From Exiguobacterium aurantiacum DSM 6208 (GTDB lineage: Bacteria; Bacillota; Bacilli; Exiguobacteriales; Exiguobacteriaceae), in contig NZ_JNIQ01000001.1 of assembly GCF_000702585.1 (NCBI RefSeq), positions 2,847,819-2,911,818 of the forward strand: a stretch of DNA of 64,000 nt. The letters are read 5' to 3'. The notes beneath the pieces were generated by a model that did not search any database, was not told the origin of the DNA, and worked only from the letters and a program-made list of their open reading frames with translations. The position numbers were made by a program, and so were the translations under genes. Shown here piece by piece: positions 43,575 through 55,945 of the stretch (positions within the stretch are counted from its first letter, which is position 1; every line of letters begins with the position of its first letter).

Positions 43575-46166
43575 TTAATAGGTCACGGTCGTCGGACGGA
43601 GCGTCAATTCCCCGTTCTCAACGTCGATCATGACCGTTTGGCCATCCTCGACGTCTCCGGCGAGAATGCTGCGGGCGAGCTTCGTCTCAATCGTCCGCTG
43701 CACGTAGCGATTGATCGGACGAGCCCCGAACTGCGGTTCGTACGCCTCGTCCGCGATGAACGTTTTTGCGGCTTCCGAAATTTCGATGCGAATCGAACGG
43801 GCCGTCAAGCGGCTTCCCATCCGGGCGACCGCTTTCTCGACGATTTGTCCGATTTGAGCGCGCGTGAGCGGATGGAACAGAATCGTCTCATCGACCCGAT
43901 TCAAGAACTCCGGTCGGAAGTGACGCCGGAGCCGCTCGATGACTTGGCGTTCTTCTTCCTCATCGATGATGCCGTCTTTCGCGGCCTCAAGCAAGATATC
44001 GGCCCCGATGTTTGAGGTCATGATGACAATCGTGTTCTTGAAGTCGACGACCCGGCCATGCGAGTCGGTGAGACGTCCGTCATCGAGCAGTTGCAGCAAG
44101 ATGTTGAATACGTCGGCGTGCGCTTTTTCGACTTCGTCGAGCAACAATACCGAGTACGGGCTACGCCGCACCGCTTCCGTCAACTGGCCGCCTTCTTCGT
44201 AACCGATATACCCTGGAGGCGCCCCGACGAGACGCGACACGGCATGTTTTTCCATATATTCGCTCATATCGAGACGGACGATATGGTCTTCCGAGTCGAA
44301 CATCGCTTCGGCGAGCGCTTTGCCGAGCTCGGTTTTCCCGACCCCGGTCGGTCCGAGGAAGAGGAACGACCCAATCGGGCGGTTCGGATCTTTAATACCG
44401 GCCCGAGCCCGAATGACGGCGTCACTGACGAGACGAATCGCATCGTCTTGTCCGAAGACGCGTTTGTGTAGCACCGTCTCCAAGTTGAGCAACTTATCGC
44501 GTTCGCCTTCGGTCAACTTCGTCACCGGGATCCCGGTCCATTTCGAGACGACTTCGGCGATCTCTTCTTCGGTCACTTCTTCCCGGACGAGTTCACGCGT
44601 CACTGCCCCGGCGAGTCGTTCCGCTTCAGCAAGTTCACGTTCGAGCTCCGGGATGCGTCCATATTTCAGCTCAGAGGCCCGGTTCAAGTCGTAACGACTC
44701 TCCGCTTCCTGCAGCTCGAGCTTCACTTTTTCTAAATCTCCGCGAATATGTTGGACGCGGTGCGTCGATTCTTTCTCGTTCTCCCAGCGCAAGCGGAGCG
44801 CGTCAGCCTGCTCCCGAGTGGAGGCGAGCTCTTGTTGGAGCGCCTCAAGCCGTTTCTTCGAGGCATCGTCGCTCTCTTTCTTCAGCGCCGCTTCCTCGAT
44901 TTCGAGCTGCATGACGCGACGGACGAGCTCATCGAGTTCGGCCGGCATCGATTCCATCTCGGTCCGAATCATCGCACATGACTCATCGACGAGGTCGATC
45001 GCCTTGTCCGGCATGAAGCGGTCGGTGATGTAGCGATTTGACAATACGGCCGCCGCGACGAGCGCGTTGTCGTGGATGCGGACCCCGTGGTGAATCTCGA
45101 AGCGTTCCTTCAAACCACGCAAGATCGAGACCGTGTCTTCGACGTCTGGTTCGTCGACGAGCACTTGTTGGAACCGCCGCTCAAGCGCCGGGTCTTTCTC
45201 GATATATTGGCGATATTCATCGAGCGTCGTCGCACCGATGCAGTGGAGCTCCCCACGCGCGAGCATCGGCTTCAACATATTACCGGCGTCCATCGCCCCT
45301 TCTGATTTACCAGCGCCGACAATCGTGTGCAACTCATCGATGAAGAGAATAATTTTCCCTTCCGCCTCTTTCACTTCGTTCAAGACGGCTTGAAGCCGCT
45401 CCTCAAACTCCCCGCGATATTTGGCGCCGGCGACGAGCGAACTCATGTCGAGGCTGAAAATCGTCTTGTCTTTCAGACTTTCCGGCACGTCGCCGCGAAC
45501 GATCCGTTGGGCGAGCCCTTCGACGATGGCCGTCTTCCCGACTCCAGGTTCCCCGATCAAGACAGGGTTATTCTTCGTTTTTCGGCTCAAGATGCGGATG
45601 ACGCGGCGAATCTCGCTATCGCGTCCGATGACGGGGTCGATTTTCCCGGTCTTCACTTCTTGAATCAAGTCGCGGCCATATTTCGTCAATACGTCATACG
45701 TTGCCTCTGGTGACTTCGACGTGATGCGCCGATTCCCGCGGACGGCGACGAGCGCTTCCCGCAGTTTCTCTTCCGTCACACCTTTCCGTTCGAGCATGCT
45801 TTGCGCTTGGCTCTTGTTCAGCAAGATTCCAAGCAAGACGTGCTCGACCGAGACGTACTCGTCATTCATGCCGGTCGCCTCACGTTCAGCCGTCGTCAAC
45901 ACGTTCAAAAGTGACGCCGAAATCATCGGTGTCGTCGGATTTTGCAGTTTCGGTGCATTTTTGAGCGCCATCGCGACTTCCGCCTCGATCTCACCGACGT
46001 TCAACTCCATCTTCTGCAATAAGAGCGGGATGATGCCATCCGCTTGAGAGATCATCGAGGCGAGCACGTGCCATTCGTTCATCTCACTATGATGATACTG
46101 CTTGGCGAGCGCTTGTGAACTGACAATACTTTCATGGGCTTTATCGGTAAATCGATTGAAATCCAT
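43575..46166 (-). CDS. clpB: ClpB disaggregase chaperone
   Basis: 863 residues, full length. An N-terminal Clp_N repeat domain (~1-145), AAA+ domain 1 with Walker [16 protein letters not shown] and Walker [11 protein letters not shown], the long coiled-coil M domain (~410-525), and AAA+ domain 2 with [17 protein letters not shown] and DEVEKAH. There is no IGL/F loop for ClpP, as expected of ClpB. It refolds aggregated proteins with DnaK/DnaJ. The start ATG 46166 has AAGGAGG 7 bases upstream. It lies 18 bases after the J-protein gene in a CtsR-controlled operon. Confidence 0.97.
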   Translation of the reverse strand: MDFNRFTDKAHESIVSSQALAKQYHHSEMNEWHVLASMISQADGIIPLLLQKMELNVGEIEAEVAMALKNAPKLQNPTTPMISASLLNVLTTAEREATGMNDEYVSVEHVLLGILLNKSQAQSMLERKGVTEEKLREALVAVRGNRRITSKSPEATYDVLTKYGRDLIQEVKTGKIDPVIGRDSEIRRVIRILSRKTKNNPVLIGEPGVGKTAIVEGLAQRIVRGDVPESLKDKTIFSLDMSSLVAGAKYRGEFEERLQAVLNEVKEAEGKIILFIDELHTIVGAGKSEGAMDAGNMLKPMLARGELHCIGATTLDEYRQYIEKDPALERRFQQVLVDEPDVEDTVSILRGLKERFEIHHGVRIHDNALVAAAVLSNRYITDRFMPDKAIDLVDESCAMIRTEMESMPAELDELVRRVMQLEIEEAALKKESDDASKKRLEALQQELASTREQADALRLRWENEKESTHRVQHIRGDLEKVKLELQEAESRYDLNRASELKYGRIPELERELAEAERLAGAVTRELVREEVTEEEIAEVVSKWTGIPVTKLTEGERDKLLNLETVLHKRVFGQDDAIRLVSDAVIRARAGIKDPNRPIGSFLFLGPTGVGKTELGKALAEAMFDSEDHIVRLDMSEYMEKHAVSRLVGAPPGYIGYEEGGQLTEAVRRSPYSVLLLDEVEKAHADVFNILLQLLDDGRLTDSHGRVVDFKNTIVIMTSNIGADILLEAAKDGIIDEEEERQVIERLRRHFRPEFLNRVDETILFHPLTRAQIGQIVEKAVARMGSRLTARSIRIEISEAAKTFIADEAYEPQFGARPINRYVQRTIETKLARSILAGDVEDGQTVMIDVENGELTLRPTTVTY

Positions 46167-46184
46167 CACGTTTCCTCCTTATGC

Positions 46185-47051
46185 TCAGCGTTCGAGTTGT
46201 TCATAAACAGATCGGTGGGCGGCATCGAGCGGTAACTCGACTTCAAGCTGGACGAACAGGTCCGAGCGAACTTTCGCCGCTGTCATGAAACCGCGTCCTG
46301 GAATCCGCATCCGCTGTCCGGGACGCGATCCTGGCTTGACCTTCAATTTGACACGACCGCCGTCAAGCGTCGCGACGACGACTTCGGTCCCGTCGAGGAA
46401 CGCGAGCGGACGCAACCGTTTGACGGTGATGACGTTCGACCCTTCACGCCGGTACGTCTCGTCATCCGTGAAATGAAGCTCGACGTAGACGTCGCCCCGG
46501 TCCCCGGACTGTCCGACTTTGCTGCTCTTGCCTTTCAGACGGAGCTTCTGTCCTTCGTGCGCCCCTTTTGGAATCTTCACATTGACCGTTCCCGTCTGAA
46601 GTCGCAGGCTTACTTTCGAGTCGGACGTCAGCTGGCTGAGCGGCACGTTGACACGGACCGTTTCATCCAAGTCCTCTTCGACCGCCTGATCGAAGAAGCT
46701 GCCAAACATGTCCTCGAAACCGAACGTGCGCGACGTCGTCCGAGAACCGCCCCCAAATTGGCGGAACAAGTCCTCAAACTGGGCCGAACCTTCGCCATAC
46801 CCGTCGCCGCTATAAGTCCCTTGGCCGAACGTTGGTCCTTCGGCGCTTCCGTAACGGTCATAGTTCGCTTTCTTCTCCGGGTCGCTCAACACGTCAAACG
46901 CTTCTTGGATCGCCTTGAACTTGTCTTGTGCGCCCGGATCTTTATTGACGTCCGGATGATATTGTTTGGCCAACTTGCGATAAGCTCGTTTAATGTCCTG
47001 GTCCGATGCCTGTTTCGACACCCCGAGGACGTCATAATAGTTTTTTGCCAT
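46185..47051 (-). CDS. CbpA-like J-domain co-chaperone (type II DnaJ)
   Basis: 288 residues: J domain (1-70, with YHPDVNKD), a Gly/Phe-rich linker (~72-115), then two DnaJ C-terminal substrate-binding barrels (~125-285). The Cys-rich zinc finger of DnaJ is absent, as in CbpA. It would feed clients to DnaK and, with ClpB encoded 18 bases downstream, support disaggregation. GAGGTGA lies 6 bases before the ATG. Confidence 0.9.
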   Translation of the reverse strand: MAKNYYDVLGVSKQASDQDIKRAYRKLAKQYHPDVNKDPGAQDKFKAIQEAFDVLSDPEKKANYDRYGSAEGPTFGQGTYSGDGYGEGSAQFEDLFRQFGGGSRTTSRTFGFEDMFGSFFDQAVEEDLDETVRVNVPLSQLTSDSKVSLRLQTGTVNVKIPKGAHEGQKLRLKGKSSKVGQSGDRGDVYVELHFTDDETYRREGSNVITVKRLRPLAFLDGTEVVVATLDGGRVKLKVKPGSRPGQRMRIPGRGFMTAAKVRSDLFVQLEVELPLDAAHRSVYEQLER

Positions 47052-47094
47052 CTCGTTTCACCTCACCTATCCCTTTCCCGATTCTGATAAGTCT

Positions 47095-47123
47095 ATTCTA
47101 CCCGATTGGTCAAAGAAGGTCAA
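47095..47123 (-). promoter_or_regulatory. Promoter of the J-protein/clpB operon
   Basis: Minus strand TTGACC (47118-47123), 17-base spacer, TAGAAT (47095-47100). The -35 lies inside the CtsR box. Confidence 0.8.
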
Positions 47124-47124
47124 A
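47108..47124. promoter_or_regulatory. CtsR operator
   Basis: GGTCAAA-GAA-GGTCAAA on the plus strand is an exact match to the heptanucleotide direct repeat bound by the heat-shock repressor CtsR. It covers the -35 box of the J-protein/clpB promoter. Confidence 0.93.
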
Positions 47125-47147
47125 GAATACCCTCGCTATTATGTGTA

Positions 47148-47183
47148 CGAAAAAAAGAAGGACTTCGTTTCATCACGAAGTCC
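47148..47183 (-). terminator. Terminator of camS
   Basis: Minus strand GGACTTCGT pairs with ACGAAGTCC, followed by TTC and seven T. Confidence 0.88.
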
Positions 47184-47189
47184 CCACGA

Positions 47190-48368
47190 TTAGAAATATA
47201 CTTTTGGCGCAGACATACCTTCTTCGAACACGATCGTCACTTCTTGGTTGCCGCCAAGCGACGTGACGTTGATTCGGACCGGTACGCTCCGGTTGTACTC
47301 CCAACGGTTCTCAAGCAATCCGACGATATGTTGGGTGAAACCGACGAGTTCGGCCCGGCTGTAGAATTGAATCGGAATGTCAATTTCAAGCCGCGACAAA
47401 TCGCCGTTTTGATAAAATCCTTTCCCGATCATCCCACTGAAGTCTGGGAACACATCGGCGATCCGATCGCTGAACAACGTGAATTTCTGGGCATCATCCC
47501 GTACTTCGTTCGTCGCCGTGCCTGACGGGAAGTAATAGTACCTCTCATCGATCGCTTTCCAGTCACCGGCAGCGACGCCGTCTCCCTTGCCGACAAACGC
47601 CGACTTGATATAGTTGCCCGGCGTCGGAGAGCCTTGGGACGACTTCATGTAGAGCGCGACGTTGATGTCGAGGTCTTTAAAATCTTCTCGCTCGCGCAAC
47701 TGACCGACAAGTTCATTCGCCATCCGTTCCCCTTCGGCGATGACTTTTTTCTCGTCCAACCGTTCCGTGTAGGTCGGTCCGAAATTCGGGGCTTGGAAGA
47801 CGTACTCCCGGTTCAAGATGAGGGCGAACGACACACCGCCGAGTTCGTATCCGTTGTCGGCTTTGCGCATGTAATTTTGTTCGACGAGCGAAGCCAAGTA
47901 GAGCGGTGACTCTTTATTGGCATCGACGAAGTCAGCTTCCGACACCTCGGCCGTCCCGTTCGCATACGACGGGTTGAGCGGCACGAGCGCGCCTTCTTCC
48001 TGACTCTTGTCTTTACGCCCGAGCAGGCGTGACACGTCGCCGCTATTTAATAACTGTCCTTCTTGATACGCAAACTGGTCCGGGTTGAACGCTCCCGTCG
48101 AGTGGCGCATCAATCCGAGTTCGACTTCTTCAAGCTCGAGCGACGAGCTGACTTGTCGTTGAGCAAGACCACGCGCTGCGGCCGATTTGAACGGGATGAC
48201 CATCTGATAGTAGGAGTCCCGCGCTTCAATCGCCGGCGTCACGCCTTCTGACGTCGGTTCGTTCCCGGTCGGCGTTGCTTCTTCCTCCCCCATCGGGATT
48301 TTCATTGAACATCCGCTAAGTAGCAGGCTAGCCGCCACAGCGGGAATGATGAGTTGCTTCCATTTCAT
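47190..48368 (-). CDS. camS: CamS family sex-pheromone-type lipoprotein (YerH)
   Basis: 392 residues. The lipoprotein signal KQLIIPAVAASLLLSGCS gives a lipidated Cys at ~20; the mature part has the CamS domain (VIPFKSAAARGLAQRQ, FSDRIADVFPDFSGMIGKGF). In enterococci and staphylococci the cleaved signal peptide of this lipoprotein acts as a mating pheromone; here the processed peptide end would be in the AASLLLS region. Its biological role in Bacillales is unclear. In Bacillus it directly follows ligA; here an LPXTG protein gene separates them. Confidence 0.9.
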   Translation of the reverse strand: MKWKQLIIPAVAASLLLSGCSMKIPMGEEEATPTGNEPTSEGVTPAIEARDSYYQMVIPFKSAAARGLAQRQVSSSLELEEVELGLMRHSTGAFNPDQFAYQEGQLLNSGDVSRLLGRKDKSQEEGALVPLNPSYANGTAEVSEADFVDANKESPLYLASLVEQNYMRKADNGYELGGVSFALILNREYVFQAPNFGPTYTERLDEKKVIAEGERMANELVGQLREREDFKDLDINVALYMKSSQGSPTPGNYIKSAFVGKGDGVAAGDWKAIDERYYYFPSGTATNEVRDDAQKFTLFSDRIADVFPDFSGMIGKGFYQNGDLSRLEIDIPIQFYSRAELVGFTQHIVGLLENRWEYNRSVPVRINVTSLGGNQEVTIVFEEGMSAPKVYF

Positions 48369-48474
48369 CTATGTCTAAACTCCTTTAGTAAATCGATTCA
48401 TCGTACACTTCGTCCATTATAACAAAATCGTCGGATGAAAAAAGTGTCGAAGCGGAATCAGTCCGTCTCCATAC

Positions 48475-48508
48475 GAAAACGCCCTTCGATGTGACAGTCG
48501 AAGGGCGT
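48475..48508 (-). terminator. Terminator of the LPXTG protein gene
   Basis: Minus strand ACGCCCTTCGA pairs perfectly with TCGAAGGGCGT, followed by TTTTC. Confidence 0.8.
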
Positions 48509-48512
48509 CGAT

Positions 48513-50381
48513 TCAAGCTTTTCTAGACGGGCGACGCCAGTGCGTCAAAGCGAACAACCCAAGAATGATCAAGACGAGTCCGAGCGCCGTCACCCACGTG
48601 CCGGTCGAGCCGGTCAGTGGAAGTGTTCCTTGTTCAGGAGTGACCGGTGTCGTCGGTTCCGGGACGTACACGGAGTCATCTTCTCGTTCCGGAATCGCTT
48701 GTTTGACGTGGACGGTTGCTTCAGTCGACCGGGAGACGCGATTTCCGCTCACTTCGAACGTGAACGTGACACGGTTCGTTAGTGTGCCGCCGGCCCGGAC
48801 ATCGTAGGACGGGAGCAACACTTTCTCCATCTCGAGCACGATTTCTTCGCCCGGGACGAGTCCGTTCTCGACTTCGGCGAGTGCCCGCATTCCGTCACGG
48901 AGCGTCTCCGTTGTCTCTTGCTGTTCCGTTTCGGTCAACGCCCCGCTCGTCCATTCTTCCATCACATCGACGAAATAAAGCGTGACGTTCGACGTGTTCG
49001 TGATCGTATACGTGTAGACGATCGTGTCGCCTGGGTGAACCGTTTTCGGGTTCGCTACTTTCGTCACCGTGAAGTCGATACGGTTCAACAAGACGATCTG
49101 TTGACTCTCGGCATCGACGACGCGACCGAACTCGTCACTCGCCGCGACACGGAAGACGTTCCCGATTTCTGGATGGGTCGTGTCATCATAGTCGCTAGGC
49201 ACTTCGAGATTGACCGTCGTTTCGACCCGTTCTCCCGGGGCGAGACCGTCCGTCCCGATGAGGTCCGTCAATCTCGTGTTCACCGTCTCGTTGAAGGCTT
49301 TCACTGCGTCAGCATCGATGCCGCCGCTGAAGAACTCGTCTTCAATCGACGTGATGGTCAGCGTCGTATCGCCCGTGTTCTCAATCACGAACGTATACGG
49401 AATCATCCCGCCGACGACGGCTTGATCGATATTTGCTTCTTTACCGACCTCGAGTCCAATCACCTTGTCCGGGACGACCGTCACTGTCACATCGGTACAA
49501 TCAGCCGGAATCGCTTCATCCGGTCCTTCCACACCGATGCAAAACGTGTTCGTCACGTCTGTCTCCATGTCAACGTCCGGTGCGAACGTATCGAATTGGA
49601 TCGTCGTCGTGCCGACCGGGATGACGGGGAACGTCCAGTAGAAGGCGGGCGGTCCGCTCACAACGGTCGGGACGGGCGTTTCCACCCCATCTGGTCCAAG
49701 CACTTCGACAGAATCCGCGACGACCGTCAATGCTTCCGGAACCGTATCGGATACCGAGAAATTTTCAATCGGGGCGCCGTCCACGTTGATGACGAGACGG
49801 TACGTCAACAAGTCACCGGCAAGCACTTCCGTGATCGCTCCGTCAGCGCCAAGGGCGAGCTTTTCAATCGTGACCGTCGGGGCAACCGTCGTCGCGGCCA
49901 CTTCTTCCACCATCGTCTCGACTTCAGCGAGCGGTTGTTCCACCACTTCTTCGGCATCAACAGTTTGTTCTGTCGTCGCTTCGACTGCCTCCACCGCTTC
50001 TTCGGCATCGGTCACCGGTTCAGATTCTTCTTCATTTCCAATCGCTTCCGCTGCCGGTTCGGCTGTGATCGTGAACGCGGTGAATGAATATGGGACGCGT
50101 TCTTCATCGTATAGCGTGATCGTCTCGATCAGCGCCGAATCGACATGTTCGGCATCAATCATGAAACGCCAGCTGTCGGCGGTCTCACGGACCCCATAAT
50201 ATGTCACATCCTCATACACGAGGCTTGCTTCATATAGACTGTCCGCCTCTTCTACCGTCAGTTCGACTTGAGCGAAAATCGTGCTCGTCTCTTCCGCGTG
50301 CAGGACGTTCGGTGTGAGCATGCCGATGAGTAAAACGAATAAAGCGATAAGTGCTGTCACTTGACGTTTGGCGCTTCCCAT
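48513..50381 (-). CDS. LPXTG cell-wall-anchored surface protein with DUF11-type repeats
   Basis: 622 residues. Signal peptide ~1-29; a first domain to ~105; an acidic Glu/Val/Ala-rich stalk (~108-165); then three tandem immunoglobulin-like DUF11-type domains starting near 170, 300 and 435 (each with a Lys-rich start such as VIGLEVGKEANID and a YTxxIxNTG/S strand: YTFVIENTGDT, YTYTITNTSNV). The C-terminus is a full sortase signal: LPLTG at residue 587, a hydrophobic helix (ALGLVLIILGLFAL) and a basic tail. It should be covalently fixed to peptidoglycan by sortase A (not in the window). A role as adhesin or matrix protein is likely but unproven. GAGGAGGGG precedes the ATG. Confidence 0.88.
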   Translation of the reverse strand: MGSAKRQVTALIALFVLLIGMLTPNVLHAEETSTIFAQVELTVEEADSLYEASLVYEDVTYYGVRETADSWRFMIDAEHVDSALIETITLYDEERVPYSFTAFTITAEPAAEAIGNEEESEPVTDAEEAVEAVEATTEQTVDAEEVVEQPLAEVETMVEEVAATTVAPTVTIEKLALGADGAITEVLAGDLLTYRLVINVDGAPIENFSVSDTVPEALTVVADSVEVLGPDGVETPVPTVVSGPPAFYWTFPVIPVGTTTIQFDTFAPDVDMETDVTNTFCIGVEGPDEAIPADCTDVTVTVVPDKVIGLEVGKEANIDQAVVGGMIPYTFVIENTGDTTLTITSIEDEFFSGGIDADAVKAFNETVNTRLTDLIGTDGLAPGERVETTVNLEVPSDYDDTTHPEIGNVFRVAASDEFGRVVDAESQQIVLLNRIDFTVTKVANPKTVHPGDTIVYTYTITNTSNVTLYFVDVMEEWTSGALTETEQQETTETLRDGMRALAEVENGLVPGEEIVLEMEKVLLPSYDVRAGGTLTNRVTFTFEVSGNRVSRSTEATVHVKQAIPEREDDSVYVPEPTTPVTPEQGTLPLTGSTGTWVTALGLVLIILGLFALTHWRRPSRKA

Positions 50382-50606
50382 GGTGGTCCCCTCCTCTAAG
50401 ATGAATGCCTGTCTGCGACACAGCTATCCGATGACAGCGCCGGGCACGGAGGGGGAAGAGAGGATGATTGTGCGCGAGTCGTGGTGTCAAAGGGTCCTCT
50501 AATTCAGGAATATTTTCCAAATGGTTTGGATACTATTCATTACCCTTCCCACGTTTCAGCGAACCCGTCGAAACTCAGGATTTTTTGAACGTTAGGTCAA
50601 TGAAAA
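50382..50606 (-). other. Long leader/intergenic region upstream of the LPXTG gene
   Basis: About 225 bases without a credible gene. On the minus strand there is a perfect -35 hexamer TTGACA (near 50494) without a good -10, a hairpin GTTTC...GAAAC near 50545-50575 followed by GTGGGAAGGGTAATG, and CTGTC...GACAG pairing near 50410-50437. I looked for c-di-GMP and other known riboswitch cores and did not find one. Confidence 0.4.
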
Positions 50607-50656
50607 AAAGTCCTCGATTGGAACAGACCACCATTTGGTCCATTCCAATCGAGGAC
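50602..50656 (-). terminator. Terminator of the pcrB-pcrA-ligA operon
   Basis: Minus strand GTCCTCGATTGGAA pairs perfectly with TTCCAATCGAGGAC, with an inner GACCA/TGGTC stem, followed by seven T. Confidence 0.93.
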
Positions 50657-50663
50657 GGTCATA

Positions 50664-52667
<2,004 letters not shown>

Positions 52668-54884
52668 TCACGCTTTTTCAATCGGGGCGAACTTGGCGAG
52701 CAGACGCTTGATTCCGACCGAAGGGAAAGCGATGTCGAGCTCGAGCTGGTCCCCTTCCCCGCGTGTCTGCACGACCGTTCCTTGACCCCATTTTTTATGG
52801 TTCGCTTTATCGCCGACGTTCCAGCCGATCGACTCGGCACCTGACGATTGGGCGAGCTTCGGCTTCGGTTTCGAGCTGAAACCGTTGACCGGAAGTTTCC
52901 CAGGTGATTCGACCGGATTCCACGGCATCGCCTTCTTCGCTTTTCCTGAGCGCTCGAGGAGCGTCTCCGGCAACTCGTGCAAGAAACGTGACTCCGGGTT
53001 GTTTTGGAACCGACCGTACAGCATACGGGATTGGGCCCGCGTCAAATAGAGGCGCTTCTCCGCTCGGGTGATGCCGACGTAGGCGAGACGGCGCTCTTCT
53101 TCCATCTCTTCCGGGTCGTTCAAAGAGCGGCTATGCGGGAACAGTCCTTCTTCCATCCCGATCAAGAAGACGACCGGGAATTCGAGTCCTTTCGCCGAAT
53201 GGAGCGTCATGAGTGTCACTTGGTGCAACTCGTCGACTTCTTCGAGCGAATCGAGGTCCGAGACGAGCGTCAAATCGGTGAGGAAGGCGACGAGCGTCTG
53301 TTCATCGCTTTCTTTCTCGAAGTTTTGAGCGACCGATAAAAATTCCTGCAAGTTCTCGAGCCGGCTTTCCGCTTCGAGCGTCTTCTCGATTTTAAGCATC
53401 TCTTCATAACCTGACTTCTTCAACACTTCTTCAATCAACTCGGAAATCGACAAGTAGTCCGCCATTTGACGAAGGTCGATGATGAGTTTTCGGAACTCGG
53501 CGAGTTTCGTCGCCGTCCGTGGTGCGATGCCGGACAGTTCGATATCACGAATCGCTTCCATGAGCGAGACGCCTTGCATCGATGCGAAATCACCGAGCTT
53601 GTCGACCGTCGCCGCGCCGATGCCGCGTTTCGGTTCGTTGACGACTCGCACGAACGAGATGTCCTCATCCGGGTTGGCGATCAAGCGCAAGTACGCCAAC
53701 ACGTCTTTAATTTCTTTTCGTTCATAGAACTTCGTGCCGCCCACCATCTTGTATGGGATGTTCGATTTGAGCAGCATCTCCTCAAGACCACGTGATTGGG
53801 CGTTCGTCCGGTACAACACGGCCATCTCGCCGTAATCGATGCCTTCTTGACGCAGCTCTTTCATTTGATTGATGATGAAGAACGCTTCGTCGCGGTCGTC
53901 CGAGGCGACATGTAAGAGGAGTTTCTCCCCTTCGGCGTTCTCCGTCCAGAGCTGTTTGTCTTTACGACCCGAGTTGTTTTGGATGACACCGTTCGCCGCC
54001 TCCAAAATCCGTTTCGTCGAGCGGTAGTTCTGTTCGAGTAAGATGACGTGCGCGCTCGGATAGTCCTTCTCGAACGTCAAGATGTTGGCGATGTCCGCGC
54101 CGCGCCAGCGATAAATCGATTGGTCCGAGTCACCGACGACGCACAAGTTCTCATGTGCCTCGGCGAGCAGCTTGACGAGCGTGTATTGGGCCCGGTTCGT
54201 ATCTTGATACTCGTCGACGTGGATGTATTGGAACTTCTTCTGATAAAACGCGAGCACGTCTGGCGCTTCCTGGAACAATTGAATCGCCTTCATGATCAAA
54301 TCATCGAAATCAAGGACGTTGTTGTGCTTCAACTTCTTCTCATACGCCGTATATACGTCCGAGATGACTTTCTCGTACGGGTTGTTGCCGACGAGTCCGG
54401 CCGCGTCTTGCGGCGTGCGAAGCTCGTTCTTATGGTTTGAGATCATGCCGAGGAGCGTCCGCGGCTCGTACTTCTTCGGGTCGAGGTTCAGCTCTTTGAG
54501 CACTTGCTTGATCGCCGTCAACTGATCGGACGAGTCAAGAATCGAGAAGTTCCGATCATAACGGATGCGGTCGATATCTCGGCGCAAGATCCGGACGCAC
54601 ATCGAGTGGAACGTCGAGATCCAAATATCGTCCGCGACACCGCCGACGAGACGGGCGATCCGGTCTTTCATCTCACGGGCCGCCTTGTTCGTGAACGTGA
54701 TGGCGAGAATGTTCCATGGTGCGATCTGTTTCGATGCCATCAAATAAGCGACGCGGTGCGTCAAGACACGTGTTTTCCCTGACCCGGCCCCTGCCATGAT
54801 GAGCAGTGGGCCGTCCGTATATTTGACTGCCTCCGCTTGTGGAGGGTTCATGCCTTTGACCAATTCTTCACTCAAGTTATACAT
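52668..54884 (-). CDS. pcrA: ATP-dependent DNA helicase PcrA
   Basis: 738 residues, superfamily 1A helicase. Walker A is [15 protein letters not shown] (residues ~30-45), Walker [35 protein letters not shown] and [12 protein letters not shown] are further motifs, and a Tudor-like C-terminal end ([10 protein letters not shown]) is present. It acts in repair and rolling-circle replication. ATG 54884 follows AAAGGAAA; the frame start at 54908 has no site. Confidence 0.97.
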   Translation of the reverse strand: MYNLSEELVKGMNPPQAEAVKYTDGPLLIMAGAGSGKTRVLTHRVAYLMASKQIAPWNILAITFTNKAAREMKDRIARLVGGVADDIWISTFHSMCVRILRRDIDRIRYDRNFSILDSSDQLTAIKQVLKELNLDPKKYEPRTLLGMISNHKNELRTPQDAAGLVGNNPYEKVISDVYTAYEKKLKHNNVLDFDDLIMKAIQLFQEAPDVLAFYQKKFQYIHVDEYQDTNRAQYTLVKLLAEAHENLCVVGDSDQSIYRWRGADIANILTFEKDYPSAHVILLEQNYRSTKRILEAANGVIQNNSGRKDKQLWTENAEGEKLLLHVASDDRDEAFFIINQMKELRQEGIDYGEMAVLYRTNAQSRGLEEMLLKSNIPYKMVGGTKFYERKEIKDVLAYLRLIANPDEDISFVRVVNEPKRGIGAATVDKLGDFASMQGVSLMEAIRDIELSGIAPRTATKLAEFRKLIIDLRQMADYLSISELIEEVLKKSGYEEMLKIEKTLEAESRLENLQEFLSVAQNFEKESDEQTLVAFLTDLTLVSDLDSLEEVDELHQVTLMTLHSAKGLEFPVVFLIGMEEGLFPHSRSLNDPEEMEEERRLAYVGITRAEKRLYLTRAQSRMLYGRFQNNPESRFLHELPETLLERSGKAKKAMPWNPVESPGKLPVNGFSSKPKPKLAQSSGAESIGWNVGDKANHKKWGQGTVVQTRGEGDQLELDIAFPSVGIKRLLAKFAPIEKA

Positions 54885-54923
54885 AATCGTTTCCTTTCTT
54901 CGTTCCAAACGTTTGTTCTTATT

Positions 54924-55604
54924 TTATCGGAGTGCCGCTACAGTCGCAAGCGCTCCGTCGAGATTCTCGTAAATGACGTTTCCGACGACGATCGTATCGA
55001 CGTGCGCAGCCATCTTCATCGCTGCTTCCGCCCCGTCGATCCCGCCTCCATAAAACAAATGGGCGTCTGGGACGGCGAGGCGCACTTCTTTGACGACGTC
55101 CGGCGAGCCGAACGTGCCGCTATATTCAAGGTAAAGGGATGGCAGACGGAACAGGTGGTGGCCGGTCTCGGCGTAAGCGACAACTTGCTCGAGAGAGAGC
55201 TCGGTTCGCGCCTCGGTCACCTCGGCGACTTTCGCCGCCCCATTCAAAACGATGTACCCTTGCCCGGTCACGTGACGTGCTTCAAACAAATGCCCGTGGC
55301 GTTCGAATGCCCGGACTTGATGACCGACCACCCAGTCGACCGTCCCGGCGTTCAACACGGTCGGGATGAAGTAATGGTCAAACCCTCGTATCGTCTGATC
55401 CGGGTGACTCAACTCAAGTGCGACCGGGATGCCACATCCGTTCAGCCGATTGAACAACGTGAACGTGTTCTCGGCATCGATGCCGTCCGTACCGCCGATG
55501 AGAAAGGCATCCGTGCCCGACTGAATGAGCGCCGACAGCGCCTCATCCTCCAGCCGCTTGTTCGGGTCGAGCTTAAATACGTGGCGCCAGGCGTGAAAAT
55601 CCAT
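54924..55604 (-). CDS. pcrB: Heptaprenylglyceryl phosphate synthase (PcrB)
   Basis: 226 residues, TIM barrel. Motifs FKLDPNKRL, IGGTDGIDAEN, FIPTVLNAGTVDWVVG, YLEYSGTFG and LFYGGGIDG match PcrB, which joins glycerol-1-phosphate and heptaprenyl diphosphate. ATG 55604 aligns with known PcrB starts and follows GGAGGG; ATG 55619 with GAGGAGG is the alternative and adds five residues. pcrA follows after 39 bases. Confidence 0.93.
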   Translation of the reverse strand: MDFHAWRHVFKLDPNKRLEDEALSALIQSGTDAFLIGGTDGIDAENTFTLFNRLNGCGIPVALELSHPDQTIRGFDHYFIPTVLNAGTVDWVVGHQVRAFERHGHLFEARHVTGQGYIVLNGAAKVAEVTEARTELSLEQVVAYAETGHHLFRLPSLYLEYSGTFGSPDVVKEVRLAVPDAHLFYGGGIDGAEAAMKMAAHVDTIVVGNVIYENLDGALATVAALR

Positions 55605-55671
55605 TCGAAGTCCCTCCATTCGATACCTCCTCTAGTGTAGCGATTTTTTTAGTCGGTTGCATCTGTTGACG

Positions 55672-55698
55672 AAAAAAAGACTTGCCGAAGCAAGTCTT
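55672..55698 (-). terminator. Terminator between the small membrane gene and pcrB
   Basis: Minus strand AAGACTTGC-TTCG-GCAAGTCTT followed by five T. Confidence 0.9.
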
Positions 55699-55933
55699 AA
55701 ACACGACGGGCCGCGGCCCGTCGTTCCCGGTCCGTCAACCATTTCGCGACGAGAAGCGCAAACGCGCCGTACACCGGGACGAACCAGAGCGGATTGGCGA
55801 GAAAGAAGCCGAGCACCGGGATATCGAGCAACGGCGAATCCGGTGAGCAGAGCGCCGTCCCGTTGACGATCGCGATGAACGGTAAGACGGGAACGACGAA
55901 CACGTAACCGAAGTTGATCCAAAATGCCTTCAT
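55697..55933 (-). CDS. Small two- to three-helix membrane protein
   Basis: 78 residues, not recognised. Hydrophobic stretches at ~8-25 (FGYVFVVPVLPFIAIVNG) and ~38-65 (VLGFFLANPLWFVPVYGAFA), with a very basic C-terminus (DRERRAAARRV). AAGGAGA lies 7-8 bases before the ATG. It follows the TrkH gene after 12 bases and precedes a terminator, so it is probably cotranscribed with the potassium transporter. Confidence 0.75.
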   Translation of the reverse strand: MKAFWINFGYVFVVPVLPFIAIVNGTALCSPDSPLLDIPVLGFFLANPLWFVPVYGAFALLVAKWLTDRERRAAARRV

Positions 55934-55945
55934 GGTGTTGTCTCC

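Noticed and set aside
48918..50087. A 389-codon open frame antisense to the LPXTG gene
   Set aside because: Arg/Asp/His-rich composition typical of a shadow frame, no ribosome site and no recognisable domain, whereas the opposite strand has full domain structure and sorting signal.
50382..50606. c-di-GMP riboswitch before the surface protein gene
   Set aside because: Considered because c-di-GMP often controls adhesins, but the conserved GEMM core sequences are absent.
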